Assembly: GCA_029204225.1 (NCBI GenBank)
Contig: CM055106.1
Span: forward strand, 518,211 to 582,210
From: Diphasiastrum complanatum
Taxonomy: Eukaryota; Streptophyta; Lycopodiopsida; Lycopodiales; Lycopodiaceae
Direction: 5' to 3'
DNA: 64,000 nt
Shown: in pieces, positions 1-11,222 of the stretch
Position numbering within the stretch: position 1 is the stretch's first letter
Layout of the letters: every line of letters starts with the position of its first letter
Notes under the pieces: generated by a model
What the model saw: the letters and a program-made list of their open reading frames with translations, nothing else
What the model was told of the DNA's origin: nothing
Database searches by the model: none
Position numbers and translations under genes: made by a program

Positions 1-1140
1 AAAAGACGACACGACACGACATGAAATTAGTCATGCCCCATGAACAGCCAAGAAGATCAGCCAAGTACCATGGGGTACAGATATCTGATCTGATATCATG
101 ACATCATTAAAAGTGTTCTAGATCGTAATCTGTCACTCTTGTAATTTGTGAATTAGTTGTAGATGTTTAATCTTTCTAGTCTGTAAGTTACAAGATGTGA
201 CACGAATTTGTTTGCAAACTACATACTTTATGGTTGATGCATGATAATGCAATAAGTCTAATGCTAGTAAGCAAGACAAGAATCAGAAGACGAAAAATAT
301 AGAATACAAGTTCATCTGCGTGCGAGACAATTTCTGTAATAGGATCTGTAGATCCAGAAGTCCGCTAGTAAGCGAAACACAAATTTGTGAGAGAACTGTA
401 TTTCTCTCACGCCAATGCACTGTGTGGATCTGTCGCACAGTGCTTGAAGAATCAGAAAATCAATAGATGATATTATAGCTGTTGTGCACATTATTAATCT
501 GTATGATTGTATGATCTTGAATGTAAATTTGTCTGTTACTATTCATGTGTTTGATTCACATGTCTATTCAATTCCGCACCTTGATCTGATATTGTTGAAT
601 GCTACATTAATTTGTTAACATAGATCAGCACTGTCTGACTACTCTCTGAAGGATTGTAGAAGTGATATAGCTGGCAGTGACCAGCGATCACATCTGAATT
701 TCTGAAAAACTGATTTCATTCGCGAAACCTTTCGCTTTGTGTTTATCCTCGTTTCGCTTCGCGATCACTTGGCCATAAGGATAAATCAATTTCAGAGGCT
801 CACTTAGGTTTCGTTTCATTTCGTCTCGTCTCGTTACAGAACTTGATTGATCTTGTCGCGAATTCTTTCGCTTCGTTTCATTTCGTTTCGTGATCTGTGC
901 TTCCAGCATGAATCAGTGCTCATTTAAGTTTCGCTTCGCTTCGTTTCATTTCGTTTTCGTTTAGAATTCGTCTCGTTTTTTTTGGTTGTGTTACAGAGCC
1001 TACATGATCCAACTCGAATAGAAATTATTCGATTTCACAAATAGTTTTGCGAATTGTTCGTGATTTAATTTTATCAATTTGTCACCAGAGTTTTGGCTAG
1101 AATTTGCATTTTCTGAGTGCCTTTCATTCATTTAACATCA
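1..1140 (+). mobile_element. 5' LTR of a Ty1/copia element (left edge at window start)
   Basis: This stretch is repeated, with substitutions and small indels, at 4172-5172. Both copies share blocks such as CACGAACAGCC or its variant, the GTGAGAGAACTGTATTTCTC block and the TCTGACTACTCTCTGAAGG block. The LTR ends in CA at 1140, directly before a primer binding site. The right-hand copy appears to begin TGACAAAAG, so the window seems to start about 4 bases inside the LTR. The last 400 bases are packed with TTTCG/CTTCG words (for example 725-765, 811-835, 863-890, 928-960). Divergence between the LTRs implies an old insertion. Confidence 0.85.
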
Positions 1141-1155
1141 GTGGTATCAGAGCCC
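1141..1155 (+). promoter_or_regulatory. Primer binding site (initiator-Met tRNA type)
   Basis: GTGGTATCAGAGCCC directly follows the LTR end. TGGTATCAGAGC is the usual plant Ty1/copia primer site, complementary to the 3' end of initiator methionine tRNA. Confidence 0.9.
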
Positions 1156-1324
1156 ACCTTGTCATAGTCTAACATAGCCGAAAAGCAATCAGATCAAAGG
1201 GGTTAAACCATTCAAACAATCAACCATCATTTTGAATTTAGAAGCAATGGCTTCAATCATCAGCATACAATCCAAGATCTGTATAGTTCTAGATTCTTCA
1301 TGATCCAACTTTCTAGCATGGAAA

Positions 1325-2110
1325 GTGAAGACCTCGCTGATACTAAAGGGTGAAGGTTTGTTCCCCTGGGTAGATGGCATTGAGGAGATGCCTACAACAT
1401 CAGGCAAAGAGCTTCGCAAATGGAGGGAGAAAAATGACAAGGCAGTAGCCTTGCTATTGTCATTCATTGAGGATAGTCTCTCACTCTCCAAGGCAAAGGA
1501 GATGTGGGATACGCTGGTCACAAGATTTCAAAAGAAATTGTGAAGTCAAACAATGATGTCGGAAGATCAACTGACGAACCTGCAATGGGATGGCAAAGAT
1601 CTCACTTGTGTAAGGAAGATGAAGGATATATTCCTGTCACTATACAATTTTGGAGCAGAAAATGCAGTGTCAGCTGAGAAGCAGCTCACTTATCTGTTGA
1701 GAGCCTTACCTAGATCTTTCCAGACTGCTCACAAACAATGACCCTCAAAAAGGCAATTGTCGAGATTTGAGAGGAAGTTGAGTCTAGAGAGCACCTTGAT
1801 CACAAGGATGCTTCTGACCAAGCCCTCTACAACAATAAAGAAAAGACAAAAAAACAATTCAAGCCTAAGAGGGAGTCAAATCAAAGGCATGATCATGATC
1901 AGCAAGCAGAGGAAATCAGTAAAGGCAAGTGGAAGAACAAAGGGAGGTCGAAACAACAAGGTGGAGAAAAGAAGACTTGCGTGAGATGCAGACGAGAAGG
2001 GCACACAATCGATACGTGCTGGCTCAATCCGAAAATTGAGTGTATCCACTGCCACAAGAAAGGTCATGCAGCCGTGGATTGCCACCTGAACCCAAGGAAC
2101 AAATCAGCAT
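1325..2110 (+). pseudogene. gag: Copia gag, broken by stops and frameshifts
   Basis: Capsid part of a Ty1/copia polyprotein. Reading in pieces gives a UBN2/DUF4219-type gag: LILKGEGLFPWVDG near the start, then EMWDTLVTRF, then QLTYLLRALPRSF. Two CX2CX4HX4C zinc knuckles follow at about 1980-2090, CVRCRREGHTIDTC and CIHCHKKGHAAVDC. Stops at 1541-1543 and 1739-1741 and several frame changes break the reading frame. The same gag family occurs inverted at 5173-5858. The identification is firm; the gene is dead. Confidence 0.85.
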
Positions 2111-2160
2111 AGAACAGATAGGAGAACAACAATAGTTCGTCCTATGTCGAGGAGCCTGAA

Positions 2161-2775
2161 AGCTCAAAAATGGGCGAAGAGAGATCGAACATAATGTGTG
2201 TAGTATCAACACCTGATACACAAGAGGTGATCCTAGGTTCAGGAGCTACCTCACACTTCATCACATCAAGACGAATTATGTCTGATTTATGAAGTGCTGA
2301 TCTTTCAAGTATTGGAGATGGATCCAAACTTCAAGTGAACAGTATTGGTTCACTATGGCTCAACACGAATGGCAGAGACAGACAACTCGAAGACGTTTTG
2401 TTCGTGCCTACACTACAATAGGACTTGCTTTATGTGGCAAGGATAACTGATGCAGGGATGCGTGTGACGTTTTCTGATGAAGCATGCAATATTGTTGATG
2501 CTAGTACCAGTACCATGATCACTCAAGATAGAAGAAAAGTTAATCTATATCACTTGAAGGTATGCCTGTCTGTAGATCAAGTGCATCAGACTCATGATGA
2601 TTCGCCAGACACTCTATGGCACAGGAGACTGTGCCATATGAGTTCGATGGCACTTTATCAAGCAAGCCATCATGGAGCAATAACAAGGGTCAGCATCTCG
2701 AATGCAAACAATTCGACCACCTGTGATGCATGTATGAAGGGTAAGATGTCTCCATTCGAGTCACTTCGTATTTGA
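2161..2775 (+). pseudogene. pol: Copia protease and GAG-pre-integrase remnant
   Basis: Downstream of the zinc knuckles the frame reads VILGSGATSHFI at about 2230-2265. Copia proteases normally have DSGAT(S)H here, so the catalytic Asp is replaced by Gly. The GAG-pre-integrase segment follows with LWHRRLCHMS (about 2617-2650) and TCDACMKGKM (about 2717-2750), its usual H..H..CxxC zinc-binding arrangement. The frame stops at about 2773. The integrase core that should follow is absent; the sequence jumps to the post-integrase linker, so most of the integrase is deleted. Confidence 0.8.
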
Positions 2776-4145
2776 GTGACAAATCAGAAGACGAAAGATT
2801 CGAGAGGCAACCGTTTGCTACAGTACTTGTAAACCAAGATGGTTTCGGACCTAGCAGAGCAGACAAAGACAAAGACATTGATGTTCCAGGAGGATCTCCT
2901 AGAAGGTCGACAAGACAACGAAGAGCACCAGCAAGATGTGTGCCAAGAAGCTTTGCTTCCACATCAGAAGAGTTCTGTGGATTCAGTGGTGAACCACAAA
3001 CTTTGAGGAGGCAATTGAATGTCCATAGAAGGACAAATGGTTCCAAGCCATGAACGAGGAGATGGAATCCATGAGGAAGAATCAGATACGGACCTTGCAG
3101 CCACTACCAGATAAGCGAAAAGATATAAAATGCAAATGGGTTTACAAGTTAAAGTATGGACCAGATGGAGATGTTTTGAAATATAAGACAAGACTGGTAG
3201 CAAAGGTATTCTCTTAGAGATATGGTATTGATTATTCTGAAACTTTCTCTCATGTTGTGAAACATTTGTCCCTACGTTTTTTATTTGCATATGCAGCTGC
3301 TTATGACCTCAAGATCCACATTGTGGACGAGAAGACAGTCTTCTTGCATGGTGAGCTAGACGAAGAGGTCTACATGGATCAACCCCCAGGTTATGTCTCG
3401 AATTCACTTCTTGATTATGCATGCAGAATGCATAGGAGTATCTATGGTCGGAAGCAGTCAGGTCGACAATGGTACAAGAAGAAAGATCAAGGCTTGAAAT
3501 CATTAAGATTCAAGCCACTAATGGCTGATTCCAATGTGTATGTAAGAATTACAGACGGGAAGATCATCATTGTGGATGTGTATGTGGACGACACTCTGAT
3601 ACTCTGTAACAGTGAGAAGTTGATTGCTGAAGTGAAGAATGACATATCGAAACATTTCGAGATTGTGGATCTGGGAGAAGCCAGGTGTTACCTTGGCTTG
3701 CAGATTGACAAGGGCTATGAGGGAGGTAAGCTATACCTTCATTAGTCCAGATACACCCAGAAAATCCTAGAGGATTTTGGGATGCTGAATTGCAAAGGAA
3801 CGAATACTCCAATGCTTGCAGGAACGGTGCTGACGAACAAAAATTGTTTGAGGACTGTAGAAGAGAGAGAAGCTCAAACCCTACATGAAACTGATAGGAT
3901 TGTTGATGTACCTTGCAGACAACACACATCTTGACATTGCCTATGTAGTGTTTAGGATGAGCCAATTCTGCACGAATCCTGGCTCGACACATTGGAAGAC
4001 TGCAAAACAAATTTTGCAATATCTTCAATTGACAAATGATTATGGTTTGTGTTATTGTCAAGAGAAAGAAGAGTAGTATTGGAGTCGTCAAGCTATCATG
4101 CTTTGAGAGGGAGCTGAAGAAACATTTTGTTTCTAATGCCAAAGC
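2772..4145 (+). pseudogene. pol: Copia reverse transcriptase and partial RNase H
   Basis: The linker RRSTRQRRAPAR, typical of copia just before RT, is at about 2900-2940. RT follows: NEEMESMRKNQ, then CKWVYKLKYGPDGD (about 3130-3172), then YDLKIHIVDEKTVFLHGELD (about 3302-3361). The catalytic region VYVDDTLIL is at about 3579-3605. After 3745 the frame shifts, and the RT-RNase H connection reads LIGLLMYLADNTHLDIAY (about 3891-3944). Stops interrupt at about 3216 and 3743. RNase H is truncated at about 4075, shortly before the 3' LTR, and its acidic active-site segment is not visible. Non-functional. Confidence 0.85.
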
Positions 4146-4171
4146 TTTGCTAGCTTTCAATTCTGAACCTT

Positions 4172-5172
4172 TGACAAAAGATGATACGACACGATACAAC
4201 ACGACACGAAATCAGTCGTGCCACCCCACGAACAGCCAAGAAGATCAACCAAGCACCATGGAGTACAAATATCTGATCCAATATCATGACATCATTAGAA
4301 GTGTTCTAGATCGTGGCTAATCTGCCACTCTTGTAATTCGTGAATCAGTTGTAGATGTTTAATCTTTCTAGTTTGTAAGTTACAAGATGCGACACAGAAT
4401 TGTTTGCGAACTATATACTCTTTGATTGATGCATAAGCTAAGTTGAATACTAGTAAGCAAGACAAGAATCAGAAGACAAAAAATACAGTATACAAGTCCG
4501 CCTGCATGCGAGACAATTTCTGTAATAGTCTGTAGATCCAGAAGTCTACTAGTAATCAAGACACGAATTCGTGAGAGAACTGTATTTCTCTCACGCCACT
4601 GCACTGTGTGGATCTGTCATATAGTGCTTGAAGAATCAAAAAATCAATAGATGATATTGTAGTTGTTGTGCACATTATTAATCAGTATGATTGTATGATT
4701 TTGAATGTAAATTTGTCTGTTACTATTTGTGTATTTGATTCGCTTGTCTATTCAATTTCGCACCTTGGTCTGATATTGTTGAATGCTACATTGATTTGTT
4801 AACATAGATCAGCAGTGTCTGACTACTCTCTGAAGGATTGTAGGAATGATATAGTTGGCAGTGACCAGCGATCGTATCTGAATTCCTAACAAACTGATCT
4901 TGTTCGTAAATCCTTTCGTTTCATGCTTCGCTTCGCGATTACTTAACTACAAGAATAAATTAATTATAGAGCTCACTAAGGTTTCGTTTTGTTTTGTCCT
5001 GTTTTGTTTCATCTCGTCTCATCTCATCTTGTTACAGAGAGTGATTGATCTTGTCGCAAATTACTTCACTCCGTTTTGTTTCATTTCACGATCTTTGCTT
5101 CCAGCATGAATTATATTAGTGCTCGTTTAAGTTTCGCTTCGCTTCGTTTCATTTTGGTTTCGTTTAGAATTC
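4172..5172 (+). mobile_element. 3' LTR of the first copia element, truncated at its 3' end
   Basis: Matches 1-970 in order, from TGACAAAAGATGATACG to GTTTAGAATTCGTCT. After position 5172 the match stops and an inverted copia gag begins, so about 170 bases of the LTR end are missing. No clean polypurine tract is visible before 4172. Confidence 0.8.
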
Positions 5173-5858
5173 GTCTATGTTTTTGTGATCAAGGTGTTCG
5201 CGGGCTTCAACCTCCTCTTGAATCTCGATCACTGTCTTTTCGAGTGTCATCTCTAGATCCTTTGCTAGCAACGTTCGGGTTGTTTGGAAAGATCTTGGTA
5301 AAGCTCGTAGCAAGTACGTGAGCTGCTTCTCTGTTGAGACTGCATTGTCTGCTCTGGCATTGTGTAATGAAAGGAACATATTTTTCATCTTTCTGACAAA
5401 GGACGTGAGGTCTTTGCCATCCCATCATAGGTTCGTCAGCTGGTTTTCAAGAAGCATAATCTGGTTGTGTGATTTCGTCTGAAATTTGGTAAGCAATACA
5501 TTTCACATCTCTCTTGCATTTGAGAGTGTCTTGAGGTTCAAGCGTCTATCTTTGATGGATGATGACAACACGACTACTACCTTGTCATTCTTTTCTCTCC
5601 ATTCGCGTAGCTCTTTGCCAGTGGTTGTAGGCATTTCTTCGGTGCCGTCTACACAAGGCCATAGCCCTTCTCCCTTTAATATGAGAGAGGTCTTCACCTT
5701 CCATGGTAGCTGAGTCAAGGATTGTGCAGATATTTGACTGTATGCTGTTGATTGATGCCATTGTTGTAGACTATGTTCTTCAGTTGTTCTCTAGATCTTT
5801 GTTGTGATCAATTGATCTCCTAGATCTTAAAGCCTTTAGGGCGGGCTCTGATAACCAC
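5173..5858 (-). pseudogene. gag: Second copia copy: gag fragment, minus strand
   Basis: On the minus strand this reads KTSLILKGEGLWPCVDG (about 5690-5640) and QLTYLLRALPRSF (about 5325-5290), almost the same protein as the gag at 1325-1741. The fragment is cut where it meets the 3' LTR of the first element at 5172/5173, giving a head-on junction of two copies of one family. The stop-riddled leader between gag and primer site lies at about 5720-5843. Confidence 0.8.
5844..5858 (-). promoter_or_regulatory. Copia primer binding site, minus strand, with one extra base
   Basis: The minus strand reads GTGGTTATCAGAGCCC, the TGGTATCAGAGCCC site with one inserted T. It sits exactly between the gag leader and an LTR ending in ..GCTACA. 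Confidence 0.8.
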
Positions 5859-6850
5859 TGTAGCAAATCGTTGCATCAATGGAGAGAGTACTAGACACAA
5901 ATAATGTCACTCTGTCACCATTGATGAGATTCTCTCTCCAAACAAACCTAGATGGAATTCGATTATGTCCGTAGGTCTACTGCCTACTGGACCAGGATCT
6001 ACAATCCTCCAAGGTGTAGACAGACACTGCTAACGTATGTATAATTTGTTTAAGCATTCAAGAAGATATGAACTAGTGTGCAGAAAGAATAATAGACAGC
6101 TATTAACGAACATACAACTATCAGACAACAAGACATTCGATCATATATTCAAGACAAGAAAATAATCTGCATAACATCTACTATATTATCAGAGAATTTC
6201 TTAAGCGTTGTTGTAACAGACCACACAACATGTTGGCGTGAAAGAATCTATGTCTTTCACAAATAAAAACTTGTCTCGCTTACTAGAGGACTTCAAAAAC
6301 ATTGGCTAGCAACTCTGTGCTTAGCTCGGGTTGATGCTCAACCAATTGATGTTCTATTAATTTGATGTTCAATCGATTCTCTCATCCTTGATCTGTTTAT
6401 ATGGATTGAGAGAGAAAGGGTTTAGGATAATCAAATATTAGAAGAACGACTAATTAAGCACGTCCCAACAGTATCCAGATTGCCTTCGGATCGTCCGTGT
6501 AGGAGGTATTTCTCCTCGTACTTTCCAGATTTTCTTTGTACTTTGGAGCATGAAGATCCGCCGTCATTTGGTCTTCGAGTCTCCTTTGTCTTCTTGTCTT
6601 GTTCGGCCTTCGGCTTTCCTTCTTGAGCCTCATCGTTCCACGAACATTTTTATCTTCGTATTCATGTGGCCTTCGGTCAACGAACATTTGACGGTCAACG
6701 AACATTTGACCATCATCCTTGAGCAACTTTGTCACGGAGCTCCTTTGGTTCACAAACATATTATGTTCGCGTCCGCATATCCTACAGCTCTCAAAACTTT
6801 GGTCTTCACGACTGGTTTGTTCCCTTGCATTTGCGTAGACGTGAGCTCAA
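5859..6850 (-). mobile_element. Copia LTR (minus) shared between two internal regions
   Basis: Begins (plus strand) TGTAGCAAATCG next to the primer site. Several blocks match the first element's LTR in reverse: the GTGAGAGAACTGTATTTCTC block has a counterpart at 6233-6270, and the GGATTGTAGA block one at about 5990. At the other end (6845-6900), the minus strand reads CTGAAGAAGCAAAGTG..AAAGCTTTGCTAGC. This is the same sequence that lies just before the 3' LTR at 4110-4160. An internal 3' end, one LTR and a new primer site plus gag therefore follow each other. The U3 part (6460-6840) differs from the first element and contains repeated TCAACGAACATTTGA. Confidence 0.65.
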
Positions 6851-6904
6851 AAGCTAGCAAAGCTTTGTGGCTTGAAACACTTTGCTTCTTCAGTCTTATT
6901 AACT

Positions 6905-8307
6905 AGATTGAGCAAGGGTTGCGAAATGAGTGGCCAACAAATAATGCCTAAACTTCTTAACCGCATAAATCATGGCCAGTGCTTCTTGCTTTGTGATTGA
7001 ATAGTTCATCTCTGAATCACTGAGCTGTCGGCTGGCAAATCGGATTGGAAAGTCCTTTTTGCATTCTCTTGGCTGGGTTAAGATGGCTCCAACTGCATAC
7101 TTTGATGCATCAGTATGCACATCCAATTGGGCGAGATTGGCACTCAGACCAATGCATCTTTATGCTTTTGGAATGCCTATAAGGCTTCCTCCATCCAATG
7201 TGGTTCCATCGTGAGTTTGTAGATTGGTCTTGCTAATTCTGCAAAATCTAGAATGAAGATCCGATAGTAATTAGCATGACCCATAAAGACATAGACTCTG
7301 CGAATCATTCTTGGTGGTGGCAGATCGACAATGACACTTATCTTTGATAGATCTATGGTGATTTCATGTCTTGATATAATATGATCCAATATTAGGCCAT
7401 GTGTCACCCAAAATTGACTCTTTTCTGGGTTCAAGGAGATTTGATCCTCACGGCATTGCTTCAACACTTTCTCCAGGTTGGATAGGTGTTCTGAGTTTGG
7501 TCCATGCATCTACAAATCGTCCAAGAAAGTCTCCAAAATTTTTTGCAGGTACTCTTTGACTGCCACTTGCATGACTCACTGAAAGGTGCTTAGAGCATTA
7601 CAAAGTCCAAATGGCATTACCTTATAGGCATAAGATCTCCATTCGGTGCCGAATGTTGTCTTATGCTAATCTTCCGACGCTATTTTAACTTGATTGTAGC
7701 CGCTGAAGCCGTCCAAGAAACTGTAAGCTTCTATTCCTGCTACTCGATCCAAAACACTTTCCGTGAAAGGTAAGAGAAAATGATCCTTCTTTGTGACCAC
7801 ATTTAACGTCTTCAGATTCACACGGATTTGCATTTTGCTATTCTTCTTGGGTACGATGACTATTGGTGACACCCATTCTATATGCTCGATCTCATAAATG
7901 AAATCAACATTGAGCAGCTTCTTCAACTCCTGTTTGATCAGCTTTGTGTAATTAGGATTGCAATGGTAATATTTGCTGAACTTGGAGACTGCTCCATCCA
8001 CCAATGGTATGGTATGTTGGACTATTGTTGGTGGTATACCCTTCAGATCCTTGTATGTCCATGCGAAACAATCTTTGTATTCCACCAACAAGTTATGTAG
8101 CCGTGTGAATTGAGTGAGGTTCAATTGCTCTCCCACGTAAACGATCTTATCTTCTTCGCCTGACTTAGCTAGATTCATGGGATGTGTCCGCGCAGGTCCT
8201 TTGAAGACTTGTTTAGCTGGTTCCTGACTTTGATCAGATTCTCTTTGCGCTTGAGGCATCATGATTACTACGTCATCTAAGGTGTAATTCTTGAAGGTTT
8301 CTGGCAT
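6905..8307 (-). pseudogene. pol: Ty3/gypsy pol fragment (RT and RNase H), minus strand
   Basis: Minus-strand order from 8307 downward is as follows. The linker is YTLDDVVIMMPQAQRE. The N-terminal RT region has CFAWTYKDLKGIP and HTIPLVDGA. RT motifs are WVSPIVIVPKK, AYSFLDGFSGYNQVKIA (about 7725-7670), the KVMPFGLCNA region (about 7625-7590) and FLDDL (about 7515). Next come a thumb segment (7509-7177) and RNase H with HTDASKYAVGAILTQPRE (about 7115-7060). RNase H is cut at about 6905, where copia sequence begins. Stops at about 7666, 7580, 7510 and 7175 kill it. The protein is closely related to the pol of element 2 (28190-30110). Confidence 0.88.
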
Positions 8308-8319
8308 CTTGCGAACTGA

Positions 8320-8972
8320 CGTTCAAAGAGTACATAAGTGCACAAGTGCATAAGTAAATAAGTCAGTCTGAGTCTGTGAATCAGTTGATCTTATTACAAT
8401 AAGTGCACATGCATTTATATTGTTACAGGATAGGTCTTTTGGCCTTGTCCTTTTGTAATAGAATCCAATCATTTTGACGATTGATATTCAACAACGTTCT
8501 GTTTTTCAGAGTCGAAAGATTCTCGAAAGATTCACGATAGATTTGCGAAAGATTCAGGTTTGCGATAGATTCTTATTCTCGAAATATGCTCTGTTCGTGA
8601 CAGATTTGTTTTTCTTGAAAGATCCTTGAAAGATTCTTGAATGATTCTGGTTCGCAAAAGATTCGTGACAATATTTTGTTCGCGATAGTATATTTGACAG
8701 TTTCTGCTTCGCGACAGTCTTCTTGATCTTTTGAGACAATTTTTTGAATATTTTGAGTTCGTGATAATTTTGAGCTTCGAGCTTTAAGATTGAACAAGAA
8801 TTGTTCGCGACAGTTAATGTTTAGGGTTAATGGATGTTAGAGTTAGATCTGGATCTTCCATACATGTTGAAATCTGAATTATGTTATCGCTCTCATTAGA
8901 ACGAACCTACGCGCGTGACAACTAATTGATTAGATCTTGGGTTAGGATAGTCAAGGAAAGAAATCCACTACA
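8320..8972 (+). mobile_element. 5' LTR of gypsy element 1 (start approximate)
   Basis: Ends ..CCACTACA at 8972, immediately before a gypsy-type primer site. The last 170 bases reappear in reverse at 14921-15090 as the end of another LTR of this family, which supports the 3' boundary. The left boundary is only approximate: pol of the neighbouring minus-strand fragment ends at about 8310. From 8505 to 8815 the LTR contains a run of TTCGCGA / GAAAGATTC / GATAGATTC words in many variants. Confidence 0.7.
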
Positions 8973-9411
8973 ATTTTGGCGCCGTCTGCTATGCCAATTT
9001 TTTAGTTCATAGCATGTTTGTTGGATGGTTAGTTTGCATTAGGCATCTTGTCGTTGCATGAATAGTGTTAAATCTGCATTTAGGGTTAATTTGGGAGTGA
9101 TTTTGTCTGATTTGAGTGGATTTGCTTGTTTGAAATCTAATCTAATTATTGAACAGGGAAAGCTATTCAGATCACCAATCTTAAGATCCATTTGGATCTA
9201 AAATATCAGAAAAAACAACAAAAATTGATCAAATCTGTCAGATTTTGGTCAAAAGGAGGCAAAAATCATCATCAGAGCTGATAACTTTTTACCCCCTTTC
9301 GGCAAACGTTCACGAGTTGCAAGCACCTTTGGTTTTGATCATAGAACCTTCAGTTTGAAGGGTGAACCACTGGTCAATCCCTTGCCTCTGCTTTCTCACA
9401 AGGTCAGTCTG
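8973..9411 (+). promoter_or_regulatory. Gypsy primer binding site and untranslated leader
   Basis: ATTTTGGCGCCGTCTGCT at 8973-8990 is a shortened version of the TGGCGCCGTTGCCGGGGA-type primer site of plant Athila/Tat-like gypsy elements. The next 130 bases (TATGCCAATTTT.., GCATTTAGGGTTAATTTG..) match the leader of element 2 at 24548-24675, so elements 1 and 2 are one family. No ORF is supported between about 9000 and 9411. Confidence 0.75.
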
Positions 9412-10620
9412 TGAAATTGGATCTACCATTCTAGTCACAACTGCCCAGGCCGCCTCTCCCCCATAGATCCGAGTCATTTCTACAAACACACAATCATTCA
9501 TGGATCTGTTCGATGATTCCAACCCACTAGGCCCATATGAGACTTTTGAAATGCCCAAAAGCCTCGGACCATTTGAACTCCAATCCCCTAGAAGAGGATT
9601 CGAACATTCTATAATACCGCAATGGGATTTGATGATTTCTTCCAGATCAACTAGCAAGATCAAGTTGAAGCCGCATCAGACACCCTTAGGATTGATCATG
9701 CTGTTAAATCTCCAAAGCAGTTTGACATCAGAGTGTCAAAGAATTTTGAAGTCGAAGATACATTTGAAGAAGAAGAATTGGCCACACACTAGAGGCCAGT
9801 TAGCACGATTTCTACCGGAGCTGTTCTTGTTGCTCCTGCTACTATTGAGCCTACTACCGTGGATTTTGGTGATGCAATGGGTCTTGTTTCTAAACTTGCG
9901 CGCGTGATCCAGACCATGATTGATGAAAAGAAAGACATGTCCAAGCGCATATCCGATCTTGGGACAGAGAATACCCTTATTAGCCATAAGGTTATTCAGA
10001 TCAACCGCGAGCTAACGATTGCCAAGCAACACAAGGCAAAGTCTGAAGCTGATTTGAAGAAGGCCAATGAGTCCACTCAATGACTAGAAGACTATGTGGC
10101 GACCCTTCAGAATGCACTCACCACGGCGCATGACAAGGTTGAACAGTAGGTCTTGTTGCTAGCAGGACAGTTGGACTTAGCAGCATTGGAATGTGAACGA
10201 CATCAAAGTGAATTAGACACGACCACCCTTGAATGTGATTCCTACTTACAAACCCAAGTTCCTGATCATCGAGTCACACCGGATGAGATCAGATATTTGT
10301 TTCGCAAAGTAAAATCTTACCACACTGCACTGGTAGGGTTTCAGAAAAAATTTGATAAACTCAAAAGGATGGCAACCACTGAGTTAGACAAGGCCATTAT
10401 AAAAAATTATGAGAAAGTCGCTGCTCAGGTGTTGGAAGCCAGGCCTCAAATTCTAGTTCCATTGATCCCATAGTTCTCGTCTCAGCACCAAGATCAGGCA
10501 AGTATGGATACAGAGTTGGATTCAGACATGGAACATGGTGGAGCCCCCGACGTCTAAGAAGAACAGTCAGTTCCACAGACAACGCAAGTAGGTCCATCTT
10601 CATCAAGGACCAGACCATTG
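9412..10620 (+). pseudogene. Extra ORF of gypsy element 1: coiled-coil protein
   Basis: Not gag or pol. The N-terminal part (about 9500-9620) reads MDLFDDSNPLGPYETFEMP and LGPFELQSPRRGFEHS. A frame change follows, giving KSPKQFDIRVSKNFEVED (about 9707-9760). A long charged coiled coil then runs from about 9880 to 10160 (MIDEKKDMSKRISDLGTEN, IQINRELTIAKQHKAKSEAD) and helical sequence continues to 10473. The homologous protein is in element 2 at 32700-33430 (MELFNDFDPL.., SPKQFNVQV.., RIANLGSKN). There it lies downstream of pol, whereas here it precedes gag. Extra ORFs are known in plant Tat-type gypsy elements, but I do not recognise this protein and its role is unknown. Stops and frameshifts are present. 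Confidence 0.6.
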
Positions 10621-10665
10621 TTCAGAAGACCAATCAGCGTCGAGGACCATATCTAGAGCTTTTTA

Positions 10666-11220
10666 ATGCAACATCTTCATGAGTCCTCGCGTGGTTGTTG
10701 GGTCATCAAGTTTAAGACCTCTGAAATTGAGGCCGACAAAGAATTGGATAAGATACTTGCATTGGGAGAGCAACCGGCTTGGAGAATTACAATTCTTGAG
10801 AAAACTCCGGAATCCATCAGGAGTTATGTGGCCAGCCCCCGCCAATTACACATAGATCCATACTACGTACCAATGCCGCACAGAAATAAGTGGAAGGATT
10901 TAGGATTGTCCATGGACAAAATTACCATCCATACGCCGAATTTGCCAATCATCCACCAACCTTATAGCTGGGAGATCTAAGTGTACTTCCATCGAGCCCT
11001 ACAAGCATACCAGCGAGAGTATATCCACTCTCTCGATCCCACAGTCAGGCAATCGGCGATGTTCGCAAAAGGTCTCACTCTACTGGCATCCGTTGCAACA
11101 TGATGGGATGATTGTCTTCCTACTTTGGCATTCGATCCGAATAAGTCAATGGCATCAGATAGTATTAAGAATCAGCTGCCGGTGGTTCAATTATATTTCT
11201 GTAGTGCAATGATGGGAAGC
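10666..11220 (+). pseudogene. C-terminal helical part of the element 1 extra ORF
   Basis: One frame runs from about 10666 to 11220 with stops at about 10978 and 11101. It includes WKDLGLSMDKITIHTPN, VYFHRALQAYQREYIHSLDP and MFAKGLTLLASV. No conserved domain is recognised. The position after a coiled coil, and a WTFANLNNFW..KGVLALAI-like layout, recall the end of the extra ORF of element 3 (53576-54267). That similarity is loose and unproven. It could also be an unusual gag N-terminus, because the normal Retrotrans_gag domain is missing from element 1. Confidence 0.4.
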
Positions 11221-11222
11221 TC

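Noticed and set aside
6454-6759. 101-codon minus-strand ORF with repeated MFVDR
   Set aside because: Lies in the U3 part of a copia LTR; the repeated peptide reflects a duplicated TCAACGAACATTTGA word.
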